Shown here piece after piece: positions 22,760-39,941 of a stretch of 64,000 nucleotides of DNA. How positions within the stretch are numbered: position 1 is the stretch's first letter; the number at the start of each line of letters is the position of its first letter. The stretch is from Oscheius dolichura. Taxonomy: Eukaryota > Nematoda > Chromadorea > Rhabditida > Rhabditidae. The position numbers were made by a program, and so were the translations under genes. The stretch lies in the NCBI GenBank assembly GCA_932521035.1, contig OW051492.1, positions 6,200,001-6,264,000 of the forward strand, in the 5' to 3' direction. The notes below the pieces were generated by a model. The model did no database searches. It was not told the origin of the DNA and worked only from the letters and a program-made list of their open reading frames with translations.

Positions 22760-23796
22760 CTGGAACAGAGTGAGCCATCAGGGGAAAGGCCGCGACCCGC
22801 TATAAATTGAAAGATCCGTTGCAAGGCCGTTTTTTCACGTGGAAAGCAAGGTCGGCCCCGCAATCAAAGGAGGCTTCTATGTGAGGGCGCGTTGTAAATG
22901 ACAAGTTTACAAGGGGAGCCGGTCGGACTCTTGGTCTCGGTCCAGAAATAGCCCCGGTTTGACTGTAGTCTGGGCGTGTTTGCTCGCCGAGGATAAACCA
23001 TTGCCTACTGTTTCCTCCCGACAGAACTGACCTTGGTGTTCATTGTTGGCCCACTGCTGGGAATGGAGGGCGAGCGACGGGCCACCGAGGGAGGAATCTT
23101 GACGGCTAAAAAGGGCAAGTAGGGGCAGATGGGAGAGAGAGGATTCAGAGACGGGAAATATCTCCTTCAATCAAGGGAAATTTAGCCAGGATGATTCTAG
23201 AGAAGAGATTTGGAACAGAGTAAGGAGAGGGGAAAGTAATAGTAATTTGAAGTTAGGGAAACCTGGAAGGAATACCTATTTTCGGTTGGACGGCGGCCGA
23301 CTCCAGCCCTTTGTCTCGTCATTTTATAGTCAAGGGGGATTGCGTCAAAAGGGTGGGAGTAGGAAAGGAACACACGAAGAATGTGATATCAGGCAGGAGA
23401 CGTATCTAGACACCACCCTGGGGCCTGACTGTCTCTCCGATATGCCCTTTTAATTAGAGACGGGGAAAGAGAGAGCCGAGATGATTAGCGACGTGTGAAA
23501 GCTGGCAGATGAGCCGAAATGCGTGGATTGATCAGAGGAAACACTGGCAGCCGGACCAAACAAAGGACGTGGAACGCCGAGGACACCGATCAGCAACAGG
23601 CAGACATTGATCGAGGAGATGCTCATTCATAAGGGAAGATGACACAAGGCGAGACCAAAGGAGGGAGGAATTCGAAAGGCGTGGTGATTAGCCCTCGATG
23701 GGAGAGCACAGGGTGCGGGGGCCGGGGGTTTATGGCGGTCACTTTGACGGGGGGTCAGCCCTTCCGTTAATGTTCACATTTATTCGACAGATATGG
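22760..23796. other. Gap between olfactomedin gene and UGDH
   Basis: About 1 kb on which both neighbours run leftward. It must contain the UGDH promoter and its initiator exon. A minus-strand frame from about 23.62 kb reads MSISSINVCLLLIGVLG, which looks like a signal peptide, but stops after roughly 55 codons with no recognisable domain. Otherwise nothing supported. Confidence 0.45.
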
Positions 23797-25874
23797 CTAT
23801 TCGTCGTACTCGATGTCCTCCTCGTCTATCCGGACATTGGCCGAGAGGAGGCGCCGGTCGTCGAAGAAGTACAGCCGGCTGTCGACCGGGTTGTAGTGGA
23901 GCATGGTCAGCCCGCTGTAGGGGTTGTACCACTTGACTTGGCCGGGAATAGTCTCGTTCCTGGAAAAGGTGACGGGGAGGATGAGGGGCCACCTGAACAG
24001 GTCGTAGGCGTAGGTGATGACGGTGTCTCTCTTATTCGAATCCTCGAGGCCGTACAGCACCCCGCACATTATGAAGGCGTCCGAGAAACCTGTCCCATTG
24101 GTTCCCTCCAGTTCCCACGTACGGACTATGGCAAAATCCTAAGGAAGGAATGAGAAGGGCATATAGCAGAAGGAACCTCGTCTATCTTGCTGACCATGAG
24201 GGTGTTGTTCTCCTCCTTCATGTAGATCACCCACAGGCCATTCTCGTCCACGGCGAAGTCGACAAAGTTGTGGGGACGGTCATACAGCCACGGATGACGG
24301 TCAGTCTCGTTACACTCCTAAACATCTGTGTCTATATTTTGTCGGATAGAAACAATACCTCAAAAGTGTGGTCTGGAAGTCGTCCGCAGTCGACGAAGGC
24401 CATTTCCGGCAGGTCTCCTTCGATCTGGTGACTCGACTCGAGATCATAGCGGACGAGATTGATCGTTCCGTGCTTGTGGTAGAAGTATGACCCGTTGTAG
24501 ATGAGGTTCCCTGTCCCCGAGGCCAAGTAGTCGACGTAGTACCTGAACCAGGCTACTCGAGGCAGTATATGCATCCTCACTTGATTTTCTGCACTTTGTT
24601 CATCATCTGTTTCTCGTTTTCGTATTCGTAGAGGACGGGCGAGGCGAACCCGTCGGTCACCCACCTCTTCTCCCCCATGGCCGTGTTCATCGGGCGGGCG
24701 TCTCTCATCCAACTTCCCACCTTTTGCAAATTGTATCTACCCAACAAATTGGCTTGCCTTCCCGTACTGAGACTCCGCGTGAAGGACGGGTATCCCCACG
24801 GCAGCCAGCATGCATTCTCGTCGATTGTATCCGAGGGTCGGGGGTCCGGTATAGGGCTCAGGGGTGGTGACATTGGTGTAGTTGCCCCAGTCGAAGTAGG
24901 TCGTGTTGTCATCTAAAAGAGTCTCGCTAGCCGGAGCAACCGCCACCTGGAGGAATGGGTCCGATTGGCAAGGGAGTTGTCTTCCTTCTCTTGGCTGTCG
25001 AGATAGTGGACACCGTTGAGAATCGAGGCAGTTTTCTGGTTCGACCCGGCTTGGGCATTCCAGGGGCCCATCCGGGAGGAGGACCAAAGCCCGGTGGTGT
25101 CGGCTCGAAGGGAACCAACTTGGTAACCTCGACTTCTTTGACGACTACCACCGGCACAGGAACCATCTTCTCCTCTATCTAAACCGAATTCTAGGTCATC
25201 TTGACGCGGACCTTGATGATCGGAGGGCCGGGGACGGGCACTCGGTGGACATACATGTCGGGGAAGGAGCAGTTACACCGTCCTGTTCTACCAGGCGGCC
25301 CTATTTCGCCTGCATCTCCGACCTGAACTTCTTAGTTTATTCCGTTTCATTCTTTACAGTACCAAGCCAACAGGGCCGACATTCCCCATCGGGCCTCTCT
25401 TTCCCGGGGGACCAACAGGACCCGACGACCCCGGATCTCCTCTTGGTCCTTGGAATCCCTAAAGGACAGTATCAACGAGGAGGAGACAGTTCTACCATGA
25501 GTTTCATTCCGGAATCTGAGCAGTGGTGGTGGATCTTGTCACACGACTTCTCCAGTACATTTCTCTATAAATAGCTTCTGTCTCTGGGCATTCGAGCTGT
25601 CTACGGGGATGATGGTGTCCTCCCCGATGATGACGGTGTAGTCGTTGAAATCGCCCGGCATATCCTTGACTTTTATCGTGGATCGCTTCGTCCGTCGCGC
25701 ACAGCTGTCGCATTCGTGTGTCTGGAGTGGTCTCAACGGGAAATAAACTAAACTAACGAGTAGTTTATAGTGGGCGTGTGTGTACAGCGCCACCACCAGG
25801 CAGAAATTCAGGAGTTGGGCTAAGTGCAGCCATTTTCTACGGGCTGGAGGCCGTTGGTCGGGGACTGCAGCCAT
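23797..25874 (-). CDS. Collagen-olfactomedin type II membrane protein (gliomedin/UNC-122-like)
   Basis: Probable cell-surface or shed matrix protein acting at synapses or muscle surfaces, as gliomedin and nematode UNC-122/COF-2 do. The N-terminus is cytoplasmic and basic (RPPARRKWLH), then a hydrophobic anchor (AQLLNFCLVVALYTHAHYKL). A CDSC followed by RRTKRS is a good furin-type cleavage site. Collagen Gly-X-Y triplets follow (GPRGDPGSSGPVGPPGKRGP and more), then a proline/valine-rich linker (VPVPVVVVKEVEVTKLV). The olfactomedin domain includes VGSWMRDARPM, EKRWVTDGFASPVLYEYENE, IYNGSYFYHKHGTINLVRYD, VDENGLWVIY and WYNPYSGLTMLHYNPVDSRL, ending with an acidic tail EEDIEYDE. The start was chosen at the Met before the basic cytoplasmic tail; an upstream Met is possible. 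Which family member it is cannot be settled here. Confidence 0.88.
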
Positions 25875-26163
25875 GGTGGCCACTGGAGATTGGAATTTGA
25901 TTCCCCCTGGGGGAAATGTAAACTCTCGAAGGATCGAATGATCTGACCAATTGAGCAACATTTTATCGAGAGGGCCCGGAGGGTACAGTAGACTCGGCGG
26001 TATTCGGGTCAAAGAGCGGCGAGATCAGTCGATAATTTGCAGCTCGTAATCAACTTTCCCAGGGAAATCGGTAATAATCGATGGCCGTCGAATGCCGTTG
26101 GCACCGACAAGGTCGAGGAGATCGCTTTTCCTCGATTTTTTCATTAACAAGCGGTACTCGGCC
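25875..26163. promoter_or_regulatory. Short divergent promoter, olfactomedin / DSL genes
   Basis: Under 300 bp separate the two divergent start codons, so they probably share regulatory DNA. I did not see a clear TATA box or operator. Confidence 0.4.
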
Positions 26164-27286
26164 ATGAACGCATTCCTGTTGGGAATTCTCTTATTTCCAG
26201 TAAGCTTTTTTGTTTTATAAAGAAAAAAAACCATTCTAGGCGGTCTGGTGCTACCAGCACTATGTCTTGTATCTAACATTTCACCCGGTGGGGGAACTGC
26301 CCGCCCTCCAGATGAGACTACGACATGAGGACGCATCCTTTTCGATCCATATGGACAGGGAGATCAGGGTATACCTCGACCAACGACCCGTAAGTATACC
26401 TTCTTACCTTACAAAAGTCGTTTTAGATAGAGTGGAAGGCATTGATTGAGGGGGCTCAGGGAGAGAGGACCAATGTCACCCTCTACCCAAAACGGGGGAA
26501 GGACGAGGTCAGGGTGACGGCCGTGGACAAGGAGCTCGTCATCGTCTACCACCTCGGCTGTGAACCGTACGTTGCCCGAATTATGAATATACTCTGGTTA
26601 CAGAAATTTCTATGGACCCAACTGTGCGAAGCGATGTGTCCCAGACGAGGATGACGGTCGCTACACGTGCGACGCACTGGGAGGGAAGAAATGTCGAGAA
26701 AGCTGGAGGGGGAAGAACTGTAGTGGTACGTTGTAAAGGGCCACAGGAGAGTATGTAGCTGTTTCAGAAAGAGAGGTGACAACCACGACGAGCACAACTG
26801 CCCTGCCTCCGATGACCATACAGACCTCGACGGCTTCTTCGACTGTTGCCCCACCGACCACCACATCTCGTCCCTCCACCAATACAACTGCCCCAACACC
26901 AATTAAAGAAGTGATAATCGAGTCTCCGAATAAGATGACCAGAGATGCTCAACTAGATCCCCGTGAGTATACCATCCTCTTCCCCCCACACCTACTCCCT
27001 TTCAGTGCTCGTCTCCGTCATCGTCTTCGCCTTCGTCTTCGTAGTCCTGGCCGTCTCCATTCTCACCTACTTCCTACTCTGCTACAAGCGACGAACATTC
27101 AATAAGCACCATTTGGTGATCCCCTCTCCTCCTAAATGTGACGTCGGCCCCGTGCCGAAGCATAGCCCTCCTCGGTATGTCCACTCTCCCCGGAGAAGTA
27201 ATTCCGTCTCATTCTTTCTCACCCCGAAACTGCCGAAGACTGTTGCCCCCTCCCATTATATGTCACAAGAAGATCTCAAAGTCTGA
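26164..27286 (+). CDS. DSL-domain type I membrane protein lacking EGF repeats
   Basis: Likely Notch-pathway ligand or modulator. A signal peptide (MNAFLLGILLFPAVWC) precedes about 100 residues of probable beta-sandwich (C2/MNNL-like, including MRLRHEDASFSIHMD). A DSL domain follows: CEPNFYGPNCAKRC, then YTCDALGGKKCRESWRGKNC, keeping the FYG..C, C.G...C and W.G..C pattern of Delta/Serrate/LAG-2. No EGF repeat comes after it. Instead there is a Ser/Thr-rich stalk (TTTTSTTALPP and more), one membrane helix (VSVIVFAFVFVVLAVSILTY), and a basic cytoplasmic tail of about 70 residues ending SQEDLKV, possibly PDZ-binding. Known nematode membrane DSL ligands (LAG-2, APX-1) carry EGF repeats; the absence here is visible in the DNA because the exons run directly from DSL to stalk. 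Whether it activates Notch is inference. Confidence 0.83.
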
Positions 27287-27370
27287 CTCTTATAATTAAA
27301 TTAATGAATAACTCGCTATACTTGTCCGTTAACTGCCCTCACCCCGTTGATACCTCATTCCGATTGATAT

Positions 27371-27437
27371 TTTATTTGTAAAAATACTCGTAAAACATGT
27401 AGAATTGGCACAATATACAACCAACAAAAACAATAAA
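27371..27437. terminator. Overlapping 3' ends of DSL gene and CAD
   Basis: The two stops are about 155 bp apart and convergent. AATAAA for the plus strand lies at 27432-27437 and for the minus strand (TTTATT on plus) at 27371-27376, so each signal lies beyond the other. The mature 3' UTRs should overlap. Confidence 0.55.
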
Positions 27438-27441
27438 TTAT

Positions 27442-35048
<7,607 letters not shown>

Positions 35049-36125
35049 CGTTTCCCAATGCATCCGAGAACGGTCTTAAGGATCTATTGGGATTAATAAA
35101 GAAAGAGGGAGAGGAGAGGTTTCGCAGAAGTTTTTGGATAAACAATGGTCAGATTAGATAAGGGAATGGGTCAAAGGCGAAGTGGCAGAGATCGGGGGCG
35201 GCTCGAACAAGCGACCCGGCACTGTCGCTTGCCTCACCGGGAGAAGCGTCGACTATACGAGGGAAAGCGACAAAATCGATGACCGGAGGACAGGTCAGGA
35301 ACACCTCTGATTCAGGACAAAATCCATCACTTTACAACTGGAAGATAAGGGTTGTACGGGGAGGGGAGGATGCCCTTTGTGAAGGGGGACAGCACTGGGA
35401 GGACGACGCACTTACAGGCCGGGCTATTGACAGTTTTAATTTTTTAAAAGGGAAAGGGACAGACAACCGACATAGTCATGGGGTTCCATTAGCTGATTCA
35501 GGAGGAGAGGACAAACAGTCCCAGAATAGAACATATCCGTGCTATTGAAGCCTTTGCAATGGTTTTTCTATTATCGGGGAAGAGACGAGAAGATTTGAGC
35601 CACTTGATGGTAGCAGGGTCAAGGAGAAAGATTTATGCGGATGAGAATGGGGGAAACAAACAAGCAAAATAGCTGGGAAAGGCTGTCAACAAGAGTTGTC
35701 AGCTGGTTTTTGAATCGAATACGCAACAATACGTAATCCGGCGTGCCTCAAGAGGACAAACACCGTCATACACAGAGGAGGCCTGGGAGCCGCGGACTCC
35801 CCCGAGTTTCGCCTCCTAATCAGTCGTGTTTTGCCTGTAATTGACGGGTTGGGGTTACCGTGGGAACCAGGGCGACCCGTGTCTGTAATTAGAGATATCA
35901 AGGGAGACAAGGGAGAATGGTCAGTTGGCGGACAGACGGCTGGCGGCGACGATAAGCAGCGGTCACCGAGATAACAGCTGCCGTCGATCTCCGAAAAAGT
36001 TCGAAAGGGGGAGGTCAAACAGAGACGAGTGTTTTTTATTGGTGGACGTGCACTTTCGTGTTCCCCACGAGTGCATCTTTTTATTGAGGATCTCTACCCG
36101 TACAAAGAGGACAAAATAAGGGAGA
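35049..36125. other. Upstream region of CAD
   Basis: About 1.1 kb between the ankyrin-SAM gene and CAD, both leftward. Likely the CAD promoter and 5' leader. I examined it for tRNA-like structure near 35.2 kb and found none convincing. Nothing else recognised. Confidence 0.5.
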
Positions 36126-39100
36126 CTAGTGGATGGAGCCGTGGTACGGCGCCACCCGGCTATGACTCGTCTGGAGGTCTTTGAGCAGCCGCAGGGCAGC
36201 CGGGTCCTTGATGCCGATCTCTACGAAATTTTGCTCTGTGAACCGGAGCATTTGCTAAAAGGAACTAATCACAATAAGGATAATCCCTACCTGTCCATCC
36301 AGCTCGGCTTCCTCCAACAGTTTGACGATATCCCATTTTTCCAAGACGCGGATGTCTTGAAGGAATCTGTGCTCTACAAGGCCATTCACTCTAATCTAAT
36401 AGAAGAACTGACTGATCAAGTCTCCCGAATAGTGGGCCATCATTGTCACCGTCATCTTCGGTGAGCTCTTCGGCTGGAGCTGGCCGGTGGATATAGACCT
36501 AAACTTTTATGTTATCGAGTCTTTCCCTTACTTTCTCATTTCGGGGTGTTTCTCCACTTCCAAGGTGTCCTTCGACTTCTTCAGCATCCTCGGGGTCTGC
36601 CTGGACTGGTTGGCAGACGGGGTTTCGGAGTATCCGGCGGCTATTTTACGGAATGAATTGTAGCTGCCTGGGAGGGGGAATATTAACTGGGGAAAGAAGG
36701 TTACCGGAAGAGGAGGGCGACGTCTCCCGGTTGCTGAAGATGGTCGACACCCGATAAATGGGGAACATCTTGGGTTTCTGATCGTGAGACTGGGGTCTTC
36801 TATAGCCCTAAACATTCTCTTCTCTTCTTCTGGGGATTGCAACCCACATAGGCCAACGAATTGGCAATAGCCACGTCGTACTCCTTGGGCTCGCCTCGCC
36901 TCTCCAACTTCTGTGTCCTCCTCTCCGCCCCGACGGAGTACCAGTCGTAGAAGGAGGAGACGGCGAAGGAGGTGGCCTCGGTGGCCAGGGCGCGGACCAC
37001 GTCCATGACGGTGTCGTCGTTGTTGCTCTTCTTGGGGAACAGAGTCCGTTCCTGGTGGAGTAAGTCTTCTACCGTCACGAATTTCTAAACTTCTCTTTTG
37101 TTTTGTTCGTTCCCTCAACTACCCTATAATTTCTGCCCTGCATTGGGAACGTGTGCATCCGTGTCTCGCGCCACTGTCTCGCTTCAACGGACGGCAGCTC
37201 AGTAGGCTTCTCGCTGAGGAATTTCCTCGAAAAGAGACTCATTGTCCCCATATTCGGGAACACTTTCCGAAGGGTGCTGCCCCCTGAGCTGGTGCTTAGA
37301 TCCAGGACAGTCTTCTTCTTCCGAAAACAGTGCAGAGCTGTTCGGATATTTTCGGTGGCCTCGCCTAAACATTTCCAGTTGGAGGGATATGCCACTCCTC
37401 GACCTCCATTGGCTACATAATAATCGAAGGCCGTCATTTTGTGTTGGTTGAGATAATGGTTAGACGCACCCTTATCCAGTAGGAAATTGATTACATCCGT
37501 CTGCCTAAAACGGCTTTCCCAAAAGGAATAAAGAAACTCACCCGAGAAGAGCGGCCATCTGTAGAGAGGACAGCCCGAACTTCTGCTCCCCCTCGTCCAG
37601 GAACTGCCCATCCCCTGCCAAACACCTGACGGCGTTGATATTGCCTATAGCTACGGAAAAATGGAGGGGGAAGCAGCCCGAGGGGAGCCGAAGCCTCCGC
37701 TGCTGGAGGAGTTCCTCCTTGTCGAAGTCGTCCTCCATCAGGGCTAGTCGCACATCCTTCCGCTCTGAATACCCCCTCTGTATTCCAGAATAAGGCCCCC
37801 TACCCGAATTCGTGCCCATCATCCTCCGATAGAATAAGTTGACGGCGTCTTGTCTCTTGAGACTTTGAGCCAATTCATAGGCAGACTTTTTCATGTACAA
37901 TCTGAACCCTCCTCGTCAACTGGACTAGCCCTACTTTTTGGTGGGGTCTGCTCCTTTGTCCAGCAGAGTGATCAACATGCTGCGGTTGAAGAGGAGGACG
38001 GCACAAGAGAGGGCCGAGAGACCGAGCAAATTATCGGCTATGTCTGGAGGGGCGCCCCTGAAACACGAGAAATGACAAGAGAAAAAAAGGGAGACAACAT
38101 GAAAAGCGATGGAAACCCAGATTTATTGGCATCGACAAAAGGAGGATCTCGCTTAAATTCCGCTGAAGATTCTGACGCCGTTGACGGTGACCCACTTGAC
38201 CTTCATGCCATCCGGGGCCTTGCCGGCGAGTCCGACCCGTCCGCCCGGAGCCGAGACATCCATCGTCATGGTCACTTTCAGCCGTCCGTCGGCCAGCTTC
38301 TCCACGACCATGTCCTTTCCGCTCTTCGTCTGTTTGTCCAGATCCACGGCCGTCTTCTGGGGGGTCTCGGCCTTGGCAGTCCTCGTGCTGCTATTCACCA
38401 CGGCCGTGCACAGCCTGCTCTTAGGGATCAGCTGTCCGACGGTAGTGCTGACCGAGGGAGTAGTCGCCCTAGCAGTTTTAGTAGGCGTCGCCTTGGGGAT
38501 CTTCGTGGGAGTGCTCCAGCTGAGGTCGCCGGGGAACGACTTGGCCGTGACAAGAGGCGAACGGTCGACGACGCTTGAAACGGGGGCCACAGCGGTACGG
38601 GCGTCGGAGCGGGAAGAAGCCGGGCTGCGAGAGTGTGACGTCGTCTGGATGATCTTTAGCGGGGGCACTGAAATGACGGTATACGGATGCTCCTCCCACA
38701 ACAAACATTCCGATTGACTGTTGCTCCTGTCGCTGATGAGACGAGCCGTGGTGACGCCCGAGGTGGGCCGAGCCATGTCCGACGGGGTCAGGGACTTCCG
38801 GCTGAAGAGGTCGGCCCTACGGATGTTGCTTCTTGAGCGGGTCTGTTGATTGCGAATGGAGCCGAGCGGAGTGAGACTGCGCCTCTTGTTGGGGCTGACC
38901 GAGGCCGCCGTCACATTGGAGAGAGTGTTGCTGTAGGCTGTCTCGGTGGAGTGCTCGCGGGGCGGAGGGGACCAGCTCTCCCTCTGGCCGGTGAGCAGGG
39001 TCTTCAGCTGGTTCGACGTCGCATCCACCGCCTTGGAGACGGCCTCGTGGGCCTCTTTGACTGTATCGTTTTCCATCGACCACTTGGGAAGCAGAAAGAA

Positions 39101-39776
39101 GATTGAATGAAGGCCGTCTTCAACGGATATTGACAGTCCCCGGTAATCTCCAGTAAGCCCATCCCGAGTAAACAGGTTAAGAGTACTCACTTTCCGATAA
39201 GGTAGACACAAATGGGGGAGAAGTTCCTGAAGACCGAGGTGATGAGAGGCGTGGGGCAGGTGTCTCTGGCCTCGGAGACGGGCACTCGCAGTCCGACGAG
39301 TTTCTTGATAACTTCGAGGTGACCGCCGGCCGCTGCCATTGTCAGAGCCGATGCTCCCATCCTCCTGTAAAGTATTCCTTTACCAAAATAAGGAATCCCT
39401 CACGTGAATTTCATAATGTCGGCTCCTTTCTGTAGCAACAGGTCGATGACTTCCATTTTCCCCTCCCGACAAGCATGGAGGAATGCCGTCATGCCGGTGC
39501 GAGAGGTGGCTTCCAGGTCGGCACCGGAATCCAATAAAAGCAGGGCCAACTCTCGGTTTCCAGTAAAAGCCGCGATGTGGAGAGGAGTGACAAGGTCATC
39601 ATCCGTCGCATCTACCGGCACTCCGCATTTCAACGAGTCTGCCACCTTTCGAATATCATTCCTATCATTTTTATAACGACAATAATAAGAAGAGATTACC
39701 TGTAGCAGGCGTTTAGCAGCTCCATTTTGGGAACGTCGCTGTCATCGTGCCATGTGGCCACCGAGCCGGCCGACAT
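36126..39776 (-). CDS. Ankyrin-repeat and SAM-domain protein, ANKS6-like
   Basis: Scaffold with at least eight ankyrin repeats and a C-terminal SAM domain. It starts MSAGSVATWHDDSDVPKMEL. Repeats include TPLHIAAFTGNRELALLLLD, TAFLHACREGKMEVIDLLLQ and SALTMAAAGGHLEVIKKLV; the last resembles the ANKS6 [21 protein letters not shown] repeat. A low-complexity middle follows. The SAM domain reads WDIVKLLEEAELDGQ then RFTEQNFVEIGIKDPAALRL, and the protein ends APYHGSIH. The repeat at VYLIGK joins GAPPDIADNLLGLSALS through an intron of 1,133 nt (38058-39190, phase 2) that contains another gene. The SAM exon is reached by a 22-nt intron (36391-36412). ANKS6 orthology is moderate; ANKS3 is an alternative. 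ANKS6 acts at cilia, which in nematodes would mean sensory neurons. Confidence 0.78.
36391..36412 (-). other. Ultra-short intron, 22 nt
   Basis: GT...AG with a pyrimidine-rich middle. Without removing it the ankyrin-SAM frame hits a TAG (inside the intron's own acceptor). Removing exactly these bases (phase 2, CA|A) joins an acidic exon (EELTEDDGDNDG) to the SAM domain in frame. Confidence 0.7.
38153..39076 (-). CDS. Unidentified Ser/Thr-rich protein nested in an ankyrin-SAM intron
   Basis: About 308 codons, open without interruption, wholly inside the 1,133-nt ankyrin-SAM intron and on the same strand but in another frame than the flanking exons. It starts MENDTVKEAHEAVSKAVDAT, six bases after an acceptor-like TTCCCAAG. 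The body is basic and rich in Ser, Thr, Pro and Arg (many SP/TP sites: KRRSLTPLGS, TPTKIPKATPTKTARATTPS). The last 60 residues look folded (ADGRLKVTMTMDVSAPGGR then MKVKWVTVNGVRIFSGI). A 39-nt GT...TTTCAG segment near 38.68 kb could be an optional in-frame intron. I recognise no family. It could instead be an alternative last exon of the host gene, but the reading frame does not fit the host donor. Codon use is GC-rich like the host. Confidence 0.6.
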   Translation of the reverse strand: MENDTVKEAHEAVSKAVDATSNQLKTLLTGQRESWSPPPREHSTETAYSNTLSNVTAASVSPNKRRSLTPLGSIRNQQTRSRSNIRRADLFSRKSLTPSDMARPTSGVTTARLISDRSNSQSECLLWEEHPYTVISVPPLKIIQTTSHSRSPASSRSDARTAVAPVSSVVDRSPLVTAKSFPGDLSWSTPTKIPKATPTKTARATTPSVSTTVGQLIPKSRLCTAVVNSSTRTAKAETPQKTAVDLDKQTKSGKDMVVEKLADGRLKVTMTMDVSAPGGRVGLAGKAPDGMKVKWVTVNGVRIFSGI

Positions 39777-39941
39777 ACCCTCGAAAAGAGAGAAATATAA
39801 TATTTATGAAAGAGATAATCACAAAATGAGATGTCCAAATATGAGAATGAGCAGGGAAAAGACAGAAAAGAGACAATCGCAATGGGGGGAGATCGATGAC
39901 GGGAAGAACCGGACGGGGCAGCCCCTGGACACGTGAAAGAA
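39777..39941 (-). other. 165-bp spacer between LEV-10 and ankyrin-SAM gene
   Basis: Short same-strand spacer with pyrimidine-rich tracts and an acceptor-like TTTTCGAG just before the downstream ATG, but no clear AATAAA. An operon is possible, though less supported than for the other pairs. Confidence 0.35.

Noticed and set aside
22182-22778. 198-codon minus-strand frame starting [13 protein letters not shown]
   Set aside because: It is an alternative frame of the UGDH exons; the UGDH frame carries the homology.
35180-35280. tRNA-like TTCGAG loop upstream of CAD (minus strand)
   Set aside because: No acceptor stem pairing and no A-box spacing; only the T-loop-like bases match.
38817-39083. 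Alternative minus-strand frame MVDGKRYSQRG inside the nested gene
   Set aside because: It is the frame that the host donor would read, lacks any domain and stops soon; shadow of the nested gene.
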